Below are positions 14,756 through 24,269 of a stretch of DNA of 26,653 nucleotides, in pieces. The stretch covers positions 1 to 26,653 of the forward strand of contig JBOGFJ010000030.1 of the NCBI GenBank assembly GCA_050743385.1, written 5' to 3'. The notes below the pieces were generated by a model, which had not been told where the DNA came from, searched no databases, and worked only from the letters and a program-made list of their open reading frames with translations. Numbering within the stretch: the stretch's first letter is position 1; every line of letters begins with the position of its first letter. This DNA comes from JACDBD01 sp050743385. GTDB lineage: Bacteria; Actinomycetota; Acidimicrobiia; IMCC26256; JACDBD01. The position numbers were made by a program, and so were the translations under genes.

Positions 14756-16255
14756 TCATGCCGCCGCCGGCGCCTCCTCTTCTTCGGCGCACTCCGGTGC
14801 GTGGCAGGGCATCCCGAGGTCGGCCTGCGTCATGGGCCGCTGCGGCACCGACTTGCGGATGGTGATCGCGGCGACAAGCCCGCCCAGCAGGGCCAGCCCC
14901 GCCGAGATCAGCGTCGCCTGCTGTACGCCGTCGGAGAAGGCGGGGCCGGTATCGGCCTGCGAGAGACCGACCGCGACGGGCAGCACCGCGACCGAGAGCA
15001 GCCCCGCCACGCGCGCCACCGCGTTGTTCACACCTGACGCGATGCCGACGTGGTTCTCGTCGACGGCGGCGAGGACGGCCGCGGTCAGCGGGGCCACCGT
15101 GATCGCCAGCCCGAGACCGAGCACGGTGATGCCCGGCAGCACCGCCATGAGGTAGGAGTCGCCGGGCGCCAGCCCGCTCAGTAGCAGGAGTGCGGCGGCG
15201 ACCACCATCGGGCCGACGGTCATCGGGATGCGGGGCCCGATGCGCTGGGAGAGGCGCCCGGCGCGCGACGACAGCAGCAGCATCAGCACTGTGATCGGCA
15301 GCAGGGCCGAGCCGGCCTCGATGGCGGAGTAGCCCATCACGGTCTGGAGCTCCACGACGATCAGGAACGTGGCCGTGCCGAGGGCGCCGTAGACCACGAA
15401 GGTGGTCAGGTTCGCGCCGCTGAACTGGCGGGAGCGGAAGATCCCGAGCGGCAGGAGCGGGTGCTCCTGGCGCAGCTCGATCGGCACGAAGGCGACGAGC
15501 GCGAGCACGCCCAGCGCGCCGGCGACCATCACCGGCCCCGACCAGCCGTGCGCGGGGCCCTCGATGAGCGCGAACACGATGCCGCCCAGCCCGATCGTCG
15601 CGGTGATGGCGCCGGCGTAGTCGGGTCGCGTGCCGGCCCCGGGGTCGTGGCTCTCGGGCACGTGCCGGATCGCCACCCACACCGCGACCGCCGCCAGCGG
15701 GACGTTGATCAGGAACACGAGCCGCCACGAGACAGAGTCGACGAGCCAGCCGCCGAGGAACGGGCCGATCGCGGTCGACACGCCGGTCAGGCCCGACCAC
15801 GCGCCGATCGCCGCGCCCCGGTCCTCCTCGCGGAAGCTGGCCGAGATCAGGGCGAGGCTGCCGGGCACGAGCAGGGCGCCCCCGATGCCCTGCAGCGCGC
15901 GCGCCGCAATCAACGTCCCGATGTTGGGTGCGATGCCACACAGCACCGACGCCGCTGTGAACGCAACCAAGCCGGCGACGAAGATGCGCTTGCGCCCGTA
16001 CTCGTCGCCCAGCGCGCCGCCGAGGAGGAGCAGGGCGCTCAACGTGAGCAGGTAGCCGTCGACGGTCCACTGGAGACCCGACAGACCGCCGCCCAGGTCG
16101 TCTTGGATCGCCGGCAGGGCCACGTTGACGACGGTCGAGTCGAGGAACGCGATCCCGGAGCCGAGGATCGCGGCCAGGATCACCCAGCGCGCCCGCGCAG
16201 TTCCGAACGCGATCGTGCCGGCAGCGCCCGCTTCCGCGGGTGCCGCCGTGCTCAT
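14756..16255 (-). CDS. MFS multidrug efflux transporter, DHA2 (14-TM) type
   Basis: Proton-coupled exporter of the EmrB/QacA family, 499 aa with about 14 hydrophobic helices. Diagnostic motifs: FLDSTVVNVALPAI in helix 1, LQWTVDGYLLTLSALLLLGG, motif A GDEYGRKR, RALQGIGGALLVPGSLALI, and motif C-like GPFLGGWLVD. The C-terminal tail is unusual, with CHAPEC followed by four Glu and an Ala/Pro end. ATG 16255 overlaps the msrB stop (ATGA), giving coupled translation. Grouping with a methionine sulfoxide reductase and a quinone-type oxidoreductase suggests a role in toxic or oxidative stress, but substrate is unknown. Confidence 0.93.
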   Translation of the reverse strand: MSTAAPAEAGAAGTIAFGTARARWVILAAILGSGIAFLDSTVVNVALPAIQDDLGGGLSGLQWTVDGYLLTLSALLLLGGALGDEYGRKRIFVAGLVAFTAASVLCGIAPNIGTLIAARALQGIGGALLVPGSLALISASFREEDRGAAIGAWSGLTGVSTAIGPFLGGWLVDSVSWRLVFLINVPLAAVAVWVAIRHVPESHDPGAGTRPDYAGAITATIGLGGIVFALIEGPAHGWSGPVMVAGALGVLALVAFVPIELRQEHPLLPLGIFRSRQFSGANLTTFVVYGALGTATFLIVVELQTVMGYSAIEAGSALLPITVLMLLLSSRAGRLSQRIGPRIPMTVGPMVVAAALLLLSGLAPGDSYLMAVLPGITVLGLGLAITVAPLTAAVLAAVDENHVGIASGVNNAVARVAGLLSVAVLPVAVGLSQADTGPAFSDGVQQATLISAGLALLGGLVAAITIRKSVPQRPMTQADLGMPCHAPECAEEEEAPAAA

Positions 16256-16653
16256 TTGGTTTCTTGGTCGAGATCGAGCGAGCAGGAGTTGATGCAGTAG
16301 CGCTGTCCGGTCGGGCCCGGCCCGTCGGGGAACACGTGGCCGAGATGACCGCCGCAGCGCCGGCACACCACCTCCGTGCGAACCATTCCGTGACCCCGGT
16401 CCTCACGAAGCTCGACCGCGTCCGCGACCGCGGGTTCGGTGAAGCTCGGCCAACCGGTGCCCGACTCGAACTTCGTGTTCGAGCTGAACAGAGGGGCGCC
16501 GCACGCCGCGCACCGGTACATGCCGTCGTCGTGGTTGTCCCAGTACTTCCCGGTGAAGGCCGGCTCGGTCCCGGCCTCGCGCAGCACCTGGTACTGCTCC
16601 GGGCTCAGCTCCTCCCGCCACTCCGCTTCGCTCTTGGTCACCCGGTCGGTCAT
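16252..16653 (-). CDS. msrB: Peptide-methionine (R)-S-oxide reductase MsrB
   Basis: Repairs oxidised methionine (R epimer) in proteins. It is 133 aa, full length for a free MsrB. Zinc ligands are C48-x2-C51 and C97-x2-C100; core motifs are GTGWPSF, GGHLGHVFPDGP and RYCINS with catalytic Cys120. The residue where many MsrBs carry the resolving Cys (before GWPS) is Thr66, and Cys123 occurs where RYCINSASL is usual, so regeneration may involve Cys123 or direct thioredoxin attack. It overlaps both neighbours by 4 nt (ATGA), in a tight operon with an MDR oxidoreductase and an MFS exporter. Confidence 0.96.
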   Translation of the reverse strand: MTDRVTKSEAEWREELSPEQYQVLREAGTEPAFTGKYWDNHDDGMYRCAACGAPLFSSNTKFESGTGWPSFTEPAVADAVELREDRGHGMVRTEVVCRRCGGHLGHVFPDGPGPTGQRYCINSCSLDLDQETK

Positions 16654-17588
16654 GAGTCCTCTTCTCCGTTGACGAGCAGCACCGCTTTGCCCTTCACCTG
16701 TCGGTCCATCAGCGCCCCGGCTACGGCGCCCGCCTCGGCCCAGTTGGCCGTGACACTGATCTGCGGGTCGAGACGACCGGTGGCGGTGAGCCCGGCGAGG
16801 TACGCGAGGTCGCGCACCGCCGCGCCCGTCTTCATCAGCTCGTGTGCCAACACGAGCCCGTACAAGGTGGCGCCGCCGCTGCCCCGAAACGTGTTGACGT
16901 CGAATGTCGTCGGCTCCTGCGAGGAGTTCCCGAACGAGACCACGGTCCCGCCGGGCGCCAGCAACGTCAGTGCCGTCGCCAGCGATGCGCCGCCGACCGA
17001 CTCGAGGATGAGGTCGAACACACCCTCGGCGGGCATGCCGACGACGACATCGGTGGCGCCGAGCTCGGCGAGACCTTCGCCCCGCTCGCGGCTGCCCACG
17101 ATCGCGGTGACCTTGGCGCCACCGTGCGCGGCCAGCTGCACCGCGAACCTCCCGACGCCGCCGGCCGCGCCGGTGACCAGGATGCGGCTGCCGTCGATGA
17201 CCTCGCCGACCCTCAGCGCGCAGTGGGCGGTCAGGCCCGCGACGGGCAACGTCGATGCGGCCGGAAGGCTGAGGGCGTCGGGGATGGGCACGAGCACACT
17301 CGTGTTGACCGCCACCCGCTCCCCCCAGCCACCTTCGGCGACAAGACCGACCACTCGCTCACCGACGCCGGGGCCGCTGTCGTCGGCTGCCCGGGCGACC
17401 ACCTCACCGGCCACGTCCCACCCCGGGCGCCAACCGTCGGCGGCGGCGGCGAGGGATCGGACCTCGCCCCGGTTCAGCGAGACCGCCCGGACCTCGACGA
17501 GCGCATCGTGAGGTCCGGGCGTCGGGTCGTCGACGTCACGAAGCTCGATGTGGTCGTCACGGTCGCGCGCCGCCACCAGTGCCCGCAT
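16650..17588 (-). CDS. MDR-family quinone/zinc-type oxidoreductase
   Basis: NAD(P)H-dependent oxidoreductase of the medium-chain dehydrogenase superfamily, about 312 aa, resembling quinone oxidoreductases. The N-terminal GroES-like domain has LNRGEVR, GWDVAGEVV and GVGERVVGLV. The Rossmann domain has ILVTGAAGGVGRFAVQLA (AAGGVG nucleotide-binding turn) and a C-terminal KGKAVLLV. The four Cys of the structural zinc lobe are missing, so it is probably zinc-free. ATG 17588 is preceded by GGAGG with a short 4-nt spacer; a GTG at 17591 immediately upstream is an alternative start. It begins 39 nt after the RidA gene and overlaps msrB. Confidence 0.88.
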   Translation of the reverse strand: MRALVAARDRDDHIELRDVDDPTPGPHDALVEVRAVSLNRGEVRSLAAAADGWRPGWDVAGEVVARAADDSGPGVGERVVGLVAEGGWGERVAVNTSVLVPIPDALSLPAASTLPVAGLTAHCALRVGEVIDGSRILVTGAAGGVGRFAVQLAAHGGAKVTAIVGSRERGEGLAELGATDVVVGMPAEGVFDLILESVGGASLATALTLLAPGGTVVSFGNSSQEPTTFDVNTFRGSGGATLYGLVLAHELMKTGAAVRDLAYLAGLTATGRLDPQISVTANWAEAGAVAGALMDRQVKGKAVLLVNGEEDS

Positions 17589-17627
17589 CACGCCTCCACC
17601 AACAGGATCGAGTGAGCGAGCATTCCG

Positions 17628-18014
17628 TCAGGCGGGCCGGTAGGCCCAGACCTCGATCTCCACGCGGGCACCAGCGGGGAGCGCCGCCACCTGGACGGTC
17701 GACCGGGCCGGGCGGTGGTCACCGAGCGCGCCGGCGTACGCCTCGTTGACGGCGCCGAAGTCGCCGAGATCGGTGACGAAGACCGTCGCCTTGGCGATGT
17801 CGGCGACAGACGCGCCGCAGTCGCTCAGCACCGCAGCGATGTTCGCCATCGCCTGCCTGGCCTCGGCGCCGGCACCGCCGGGCGCGAGCGCGCCACTGGA
17901 GCGGTCGAAGCCGACCTGGCCCGCGAGCACCAGCCAGTCGCCCGCCCGCACCGCGGGCGAGTAGGGCCCGGCGATGGGCGGGGCGTTGGGGGTGGTGACG
18001 GGTTCGGGTGGCAC
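17628..18014 (-). CDS. RidA-family enamine/imine deaminase
   Basis: 128-aa YjgF/YER057c/UK114 protein. RidA proteins hydrolyse reactive 2-aminoacrylate-type enamines released by PLP enzymes. Family features are GPYSPAVRAGDWLVLAGQ at the N-terminus, KATVFVTDLGDF, the substrate-binding Arg in HRPARSTVQVAALP, and VEIEVWA near the C-terminus. The Arg and Glu expected for deaminase activity are present. GTG 18014 lies 9 nt after the upstream histidine phosphatase stop. Its position at the end of the pentose phosphate genes has no obvious biochemical reason. Confidence 0.9.
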   Translation of the reverse strand: MPPEPVTTPNAPPIAGPYSPAVRAGDWLVLAGQVGFDRSSGALAPGGAGAEARQAMANIAAVLSDCGASVADIAKATVFVTDLGDFGAVNEAYAGALGDHRPARSTVQVAALPAGARVEIEVWAYRPA

Positions 18015-18023
18015 GGCCCCTGC

Positions 18024-18620
18024 CTAGTCGACCGCGCCGGGCTGGTTCCAGAGTCGGAGCACCCGCACCTCGCGCTCGTGGCCGAGGATGCCGAGGGTGG
18101 CGGTATCGAGACCGAAGCGGCGGCCGTCCTCGGGCGTGAGCGCGAGCCACCGCGCTGTGAGCACGCGCAAGACGTGTCCGTGCGCGAACAGCGCGACGTC
18201 GCCGCCGGCCGCCTCTGCGCTGGCGATGACCCGGTCGGCGCGTGCGCCCACTTCGGCAGCGGTCTCGCCGTTGGGCACGCCGTCGTCGAAGAGGGTCCAG
18301 CCCGGCCGCTCCTTGCGGATGTCGACGGTCTTGCGACCCTCGTAGTCGCCGTAGTCCCATTCACGGAGGTCGCCGGTCGTGTCGGCGACGTCGCCGAAAC
18401 CGGCGAGCCGGCAGGTCTCGATGGCGCGTCCCATCGGGCTCGTGAGCACGCGTGCGAACGCGTGCCCGGCGAGCAGCTTGCCCAGCGTCTCGGCCTGCTT
18501 CTCCCCCTTCGCGGTGAGTGGGATGTCAGTGCTGCCGGTGTGCCGTCCCGACGCCGACCACTCCGTCTCGCCGTGGCGCACCAGCCAGAGCTCGCCCGTT
18601 GCGCCCGCGTCGGCGGTCAC
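18024..18620 (-). CDS. Histidine phosphatase (phosphoglycerate mutase-like)
   Basis: 198-aa histidine phosphatase superfamily protein. LVRHGETEWSASGRHTG holds the phospho-accepting His and adjacent Arg; TSPMGRAIETC, EWDYGDYEG and the second catalytic His in LFAHGHVLRVL complete the active site. It resembles broad-specificity sugar-phosphate phosphatases (GpmB/CobC type) more than glycolytic mutase. GTG 18620 overlaps the zwf stop (GTGA), so it is translated with zwf. It occupies a place next to zwf where other actinobacteria often have opcA or pgl, but it is not a lactonase homologue. Substrate is unknown; a phosphosugar is a reasonable guess. Confidence 0.88.
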   Translation of the reverse strand: MTADAGATGELWLVRHGETEWSASGRHTGSTDIPLTAKGEKQAETLGKLLAGHAFARVLTSPMGRAIETCRLAGFGDVADTTGDLREWDYGDYEGRKTVDIRKERPGWTLFDDGVPNGETAAEVGARADRVIASAEAAGGDVALFAHGHVLRVLTARWLALTPEDGRRFGLDTATLGILGHEREVRVLRLWNQPGAVD

Positions 18621-20010
18621 GGGGCGGGGTCGTGCCAGAACTCGCCCTCGGGAAGGAGCGCGTCGGCTTCCGACGGGCCCCACGTCTGCTTCACGTACGG
18701 GTGGCTCGGACCGTGGGTGGTGAGCACCGCGTCGACGACCCGCCACGCCTGCTCGACGCCGTCCTCCCGGGCGAACAGGAGCGCCTTGCCCTCCATGGCG
18801 TCGCCCAGGAGTCGCTCGTAGGGCGGTGCGTCGTCGGCGGTCGCCTCGCACAGGTACAGCTCCACCTGCGCGCCCACGAACTCCTCGCCCGGCACCTTCG
18901 AGCGGGCGCCCAACGCGATGACCACCTTGTCGGGGCCGAGCCGAAAGCGGATGTAGTTGGCGTCGTCGGGGTGGGGCTCGTCGTCGGCGAATACGTGCTG
19001 GGGCGGATGATGGAACTCCACGAGCACCTCCGTGGCGCTGATCGGGAGCTCCTTCCCCGCCCGGATGTAGAACGGCACGCCCTGCCAGCGCCACGAGTCG
19101 ATGTAGACGCGCACCGCCGCGAACGTCTCGACGTCGGAGTCTGGGGCGACGCCCGGCTCGTCGCGGTAGCCGACGAACTGGCCCCGGAAGAGGTCGTCGG
19201 GCGACATTGTGCGCATCGCCCGGAAGACCTTCTCCTTCTCGTCGCGCAGTGCCTCGTCGTCCGAACCGACCGGCGGCTCCATGGCCAGCATGGCGGTCGT
19301 CTGCAGCAGGTGGTTCTGGATGACGTCGCGCAGCGCACCGACCTCCTCGTAGAAGCTGCCGCGGCCCTCCACGCCGAAGTCCTCCGCCATGGTGATCTGC
19401 ACGTTCTCGACGAAGTTGCGGTTCCAGATCGGCTCGAGGAACGAGTTGGCGAACCGGAAGTAGAGGAGGTTCTGCACCGGCTCCTTCCCGAGGTAGTGGT
19501 CGATGCGGAAGATCGACTGCTCCGGGAACACGCGGTGCAGCACCTGGTTGAGCTGCCGGGCCGACGCGAGGTCGCGGCCGAAGGGCTTCTCGACGATCAC
19601 GCGCGCGTCGTTGGCGCAGCCCGACTTGCCCAGCCCCTCGACCACGGTCGGGAACAGGCTGGGCGGGATGGCGAGGTAGTGCGCCGGGCGCTCGGCACCG
19701 TCGAGCGCGTCGCCCAGCGCGGCGAAGGTCTTGGGGTCGTTGTAGTCGCCGTCGATGTACTTCAGCGACGCCATGAGCTTCTTGAACGCGGCCTCGTCGT
19801 CGATGCCACCGCCGAACTTCTCGAGACTGTCGCGCGCACGCTTGTGGAGGTCGTCGAGGGTCCACTGCGAGTACGCCACGCCGATGACGGGGACCTTCAG
19901 CTCCCCGCTCTTGGTCATGTCGTAGAGGGCGGGGAAGATCTTCTTGTGCGCCAGATCGCCGGTGGCGCCGAAGAAGACCAGGGCCCCGGAGTGGGGCGCG
20001 TCGCTGGGGC

Positions 20011-20014
<4 letters not shown>
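18617..20014 (-). CDS. zwf: Glucose-6-phosphate 1-dehydrogenase
   Basis: First oxidative step of the pentose phosphate pathway: glucose-6-phosphate to 6-phosphogluconolactone with NAD(P)+. It is 465 aa, slightly shorter than typical (480-510). The N-terminal Rossmann motif is FFGATGDLAHKK, with VEKPFGRD in the middle and the catalytic motif FRIDHYLGKEPVQN (Asp-His pair). Later segments EPIWNRNFVENVQITMAE and VPFYIRAGKELP are characteristic. GTG 20014 overlaps the gnd stop (GTGA), so gnd and zwf are translationally coupled in a pgi-rpiB/tal-gnd-zwf operon. Confidence 0.97.
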
Positions 20015-21027
<1,013 letters not shown>

Positions 21028-21048
21028 GTGCGTACCCCCATCACGTCG

Positions 21049-22581
21049 TCAACCGGTCTTGGCCAGGCTCGCCGTCTTCGAGTCGATGCATCCGAGGAGA
21101 TCGTCCCAGGACGAGACGAACGAGTTGGCACCCTCCTTCTGGAGCTGGGCGGCGACGGCGTCGACGTCGACGCCGGCGTCGCCGATGTGCGTGAGCATCG
21201 CCTCGGCGTCGCCACCGTCGCGCGGGAGCAGGTCGCCCACCGTGCCGTGGGCGGCGAAGGCGGCGAGCGTCCCCTCGGGCATGGTGTTGATCGTGTGCTC
21301 CGACGCCAGCGCGTGGATGTAGAAGGTGTCGGGCAACGCCGGGTCCTTCGTGCCCGTGCTCGCCCACAGCAGCCGCTGCGGCTTGGCGCCCGCACCGGCG
21401 AGCGCCTGCCAGCGATCGCTGTCGAGGAGGTCGCGGTACGCCGTGTAGGTGCGCCCGGCGATGGCCACGCCGAGCTTGTCGGACAGGTCGGCCGGCAGCT
21501 TGCCCTCCACCGCCTTGTCCCAGCGCGAGATGAACACCGACGCCACCGATGCGACGTCGAGGTCGAGCCCGGCGTCCCGCCGGCGCTCGAGCCCGCGCTC
21601 GTACGCCTCGGCGGCGGCGAGGTAGTGCTCTCGGGAGAAGAGCAGGGTCACGTTCACCGAGACGCCGGCGAAGATCAGCTCCTCGATCGCGGGGATCCCT
21701 TCGGGAGTGCCCGGCACCTTGATGAAGAGGTTGGGCGTCGCCGCCCGGTCGTGCAGCGACTTCGCCTCCGCCACCGTGCTGGCGGTGTCGTGGGCGAGTT
21801 TGGGTGAGACCTCGAGCGACACCCAGCCGTCGACACCGCCGGTGCTGTCCCAGACAGGGCGGAACAGCGCCGCCGCACGGGTGAGGTCGTCGAGGGCGAG
21901 CTCGAAGAACAGCTGCTCGCCGTCGGTGCCGGCCGACTGGAGGCTGCGGATCTGGTCGTCGTAGTCGCCGCTGCCGGTGAGGGCCTTGTCGAAGATGGTG
22001 GGGTTCGACGTCAAGCCCGTCACGGCGGTGTCGGCGATGTAGCGCGCCATCGTGCCGGTCGTGAGCAACGAGCGGGTGATGTTGTCGAGCCAGAGACTCT
22101 GGCCGGCGTCGTGGAGCTGTGTGGCTGCGTTCAGGCTGCGTTCCCGCTCGAAATCGAGCACCTCGCCGAGTCGGCGCAGATGACGCGCTTCCGTGCTCGG
22201 CTCCGCCGTGACGAACGCGGCCACGATGTCGGCGGCCACCTCCTCGCCCATGACGCGGGCGCCGAGCGTGAGCACGTTCACGTGGTCGTGCTCGACCATC
22301 TGATGGGCGGTGTAGTGATCGGGCGCGAGGGCGGCGCGCACGAGCGGGAGCTTGTTGGCCGCGATCGTGACGCCCGCACCGCTGCCGCAGATGAGGATGC
22401 CGCGGTCGACCGACACCGCCGCGAGCGCGTCACCGACGACCTTGGCCACCAGCGGGTAGTCGACGGGCTCGCCCGAGTCGGGCCCCATCAACACCGGCTC
22501 GTGACCGGCGGTGGTGACCGCGTCGGCGACCCGCGGCCGCAAGGGCAGCCCCGCGTGGTCGGCCGCGATCGCTACTTTCAT
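21049..22581 (-). CDS. RpiB-transaldolase fusion protein
   Basis: 510-aa single frame joining two pentose phosphate enzymes. Residues 1-145 are ribose-5-phosphate isomerase B (RpiB/LacAB fold): VAIAADHAG (His9), Cys65 in ICGSGAGVTIAANK, His98 in VEHDHVN and the Arg pair in EARHLRRL. Ser67 stands where Thr is common, and the usual HNN/HND segment reads HDH. Residues 150-510 are a full transaldolase: QLHDAGQSLWLDNITR, TSNPTIFDKA, Schiff-base Lys288 in NLFIKVPGT, and VNVTLLFS. The junction (VLDFERERSL) has no stop; an internal GTG at Val141 could in principle start transaldolase alone. The product would convert Rib-5-P/Ru-5-P and then sedoheptulose-7-P plus G3P. It lies 12 nt after pgi. Confidence 0.93.
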   Translation of the reverse strand: MKVAIAADHAGLPLRPRVADAVTTAGHEPVLMGPDSGEPVDYPLVAKVVGDALAAVSVDRGILICGSGAGVTIAANKLPLVRAALAPDHYTAHQMVEHDHVNVLTLGARVMGEEVAADIVAAFVTAEPSTEARHLRRLGEVLDFERERSLNAATQLHDAGQSLWLDNITRSLLTTGTMARYIADTAVTGLTSNPTIFDKALTGSGDYDDQIRSLQSAGTDGEQLFFELALDDLTRAAALFRPVWDSTGGVDGWVSLEVSPKLAHDTASTVAEAKSLHDRAATPNLFIKVPGTPEGIPAIEELIFAGVSVNVTLLFSREHYLAAAEAYERGLERRRDAGLDLDVASVASVFISRWDKAVEGKLPADLSDKLGVAIAGRTYTAYRDLLDSDRWQALAGAGAKPQRLLWASTGTKDPALPDTFYIHALASEHTINTMPEGTLAAFAAHGTVGDLLPRDGGDAEAMLTHIGDAGVDVDAVAAQLQKEGANSFVSSWDDLLGCIDSKTASLAKTG

Positions 22582-22593
22582 CGAGGGGCCAGC

Positions 22594-24216
22594 CTACGCA
22601 CGCTCGCGGTAGCGACGAATGAGCGCGTGGGTGGAGCTGTCGTGGTGGGAGAGATCTGGTTCGTCCTTCGCCTCGAGCTCGGGGATGATGCGGTTGGCGA
22701 GCACCTTGCCCAGCTCGACGCCCCACTGGTCGAACGAGTCGATGTTCCAGATCGTCCCCTGCGTGAATACCTTGTGCTCGTAGAGCGCGACCAGCTGGCC
22801 GAGCACGTAGGGCGTCAGCTTGGGGGCGAGGATCGTGGTGGTCGGGTGGTTGCCCGCGAACGCTCGGTGCGGAACCTCGGCGGCCGGCACGCCCTCGGCC
22901 TCCACCTCCTCCGTCGTCTTGCCCATGGCGAGCGCCTCCGTCTGGGCGAAGAAGTTGGCCATGAGCAGCGGATGGTGGTCACCGACGTCGTGGTTCGGCT
23001 CGAGGAAGCCGATGAAGTCGCACGGGATCAGCTTCGTGCCCTGGTGGATGAGCTGGTAGTAGGCGTGCTGGCCGTTCGTGCCCGGCTGGCCCCACACGAT
23101 CGGGCCCGTCTGCCACCGCACCGGCTCGCCGTCGAGCGTGACCGACTTCCCGTTGCTCTCCATGTCGAGTTGCTGGAAGTACGCGGTCAGGCGCGCGAGG
23201 TATTCGCTGTAGGGCAGCACGCTGTGCGTCTCGGCGCCGAAGAAGTTGCCGTACCACGTCCAGATCAGCCCGAGCAGGACGGGGAGGTTCTCGGCGAACG
23301 GTGCGGTGCGGAAGTGCTCGTCCATGGCGTGGAAGCCGGCGAGCATCTCGCGGAACTGCTCCGGACCGATCGCGACCATGAGCGACAGGCCGATCGCGGA
23401 GTCGTAGGAGTAGCGGCCACCGACCCAGTCCCAGAACTCGAACATGTTGTCGGTGTCGATGCCGAACTTCGCCACCTCGGCAGCGTTGGTCGACACCGCG
23501 ACGAAGTGGCGCGCGATCGCCTCGTCGTCCTTCAGCTGATCGAGCGCCCAGGCCCGGGCGGAATGTGCGTTCGTGAGCGTCTCGAGCGTGGTGAACGTCT
23601 TCGACGCGACGATGAACAGCGTCTCCTCGGCATCGAGGTCGTGCGTCGCCTCCCAGATGTCGGTTCCGTCGACGTTCGACACGAACCGGAACGTCATCGC
23701 CCGGTCGCTGTAGCCCTTCAACGCCTCGTAGGCCATCGCCGGGCCGAGGTCGGAGCCCCCGATACCGATGTTGACGACGTTGCGGATGCGCTTCCCGGTG
23801 TGGCCCGTCCACTTGCCCGAGCGCACCTGGTCGGCGAACCCCGCCATCTTGCGCAACACCCGGTGCACCTCGGGCACGACGTCGACGCCGTCCGTCTCGA
23901 TGCTCTCGCTCTCGGGGGCGCGCAACGCGACGTGCAGCACCGCGCGGTCCTCGGTCACGTTGATGTGATCACCCGAGAACATCTCGTCGATGCGGTGGCG
24001 CAGGCCCGCCCGTTCGGCGAGCGCGAGCAGCAGCTCGATGGTCTCGCCGGTCCGGCGGTTCTTCGAGTAGTCGAGGTAGATGCCGTCGAACTCGGCCGTG
24101 AGGGTCTCGCCGCGCTTCGGATCGGCGGCGAAGAGGTCGCGGAGGTGAAGGCCTTCCACCTGGGTGAAGTGGTCGGCGAGCGCCTTCCACTCCGAGGTCT
24201 CGTTGATTCGGGCCAT
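22594..24216 (-). CDS. pgi: Glucose-6-phosphate isomerase
   Basis: Interconverts glucose-6-P and fructose-6-P. It is 540 aa, the usual bacterial length, and aligns over the whole protein: MFSGDHINVTEDRAVLHVALR, NIGIGGSDLGPAM, FIVASKTFTT, VGGRYSYDSAIGLS, GPIVWGQPGTNGQHAYYQ and FDQWGVELGK. In the GQPGTNGQH segment a Gln (codon CAG, about 23093-23095) replaces the Glu that is the catalytic base in E. coli and animal enzymes. ATG 24216 was chosen over the ATG at 24255 because a perfect AGGAGG lies 7 nt upstream. It is the first gene of the minus-strand pentose phosphate operon, divergent from the sigma factor. Confidence 0.95.
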   Translation of the reverse strand: MARINETSEWKALADHFTQVEGLHLRDLFAADPKRGETLTAEFDGIYLDYSKNRRTGETIELLLALAERAGLRHRIDEMFSGDHINVTEDRAVLHVALRAPESESIETDGVDVVPEVHRVLRKMAGFADQVRSGKWTGHTGKRIRNVVNIGIGGSDLGPAMAYEALKGYSDRAMTFRFVSNVDGTDIWEATHDLDAEETLFIVASKTFTTLETLTNAHSARAWALDQLKDDEAIARHFVAVSTNAAEVAKFGIDTDNMFEFWDWVGGRYSYDSAIGLSLMVAIGPEQFREMLAGFHAMDEHFRTAPFAENLPVLLGLIWTWYGNFFGAETHSVLPYSEYLARLTAYFQQLDMESNGKSVTLDGEPVRWQTGPIVWGQPGTNGQHAYYQLIHQGTKLIPCDFIGFLEPNHDVGDHHPLLMANFFAQTEALAMGKTTEEVEAEGVPAAEVPHRAFAGNHPTTTILAPKLTPYVLGQLVALYEHKVFTQGTIWNIDSFDQWGVELGKVLANRIIPELEAKDEPDLSHHDSSTHALIRRYRERA

Positions 24217-24223
24217 GAGCGAG

Positions 24224-24229
24224 CCTCCT
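24224..24229 (-). promoter_or_regulatory. Shine-Dalgarno site of pgi
   Basis: Minus-strand AGGAGG ends 7 nt before ATG 24216. It decides the pgi start against the longer reading from 24255. Confidence 0.8.
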
Positions 24230-24255
24230 GGGAGATCGGGCCGCGGGCGCGACAT

Positions 24256-24261
24256 TACGAT
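24256..24261 (+). promoter_or_regulatory. -10 box for the ECF sigma gene
   Basis: TACGAT ends 8 nt before GTG 24270, which fits a leaderless or near-leaderless transcript. It is the same hexamer as before pheA (26037-26042). Confidence 0.5.
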
Positions 24262-24269
24262 CCGGCCCG

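Noticed and set aside
22582..22596. TAGGCT box upstream of the RpiB-transaldolase start as a promoter
   Set aside because: The TAG is the pgi stop codon and the gap is 12 nt, so the match is explained by operon structure rather than a promoter.
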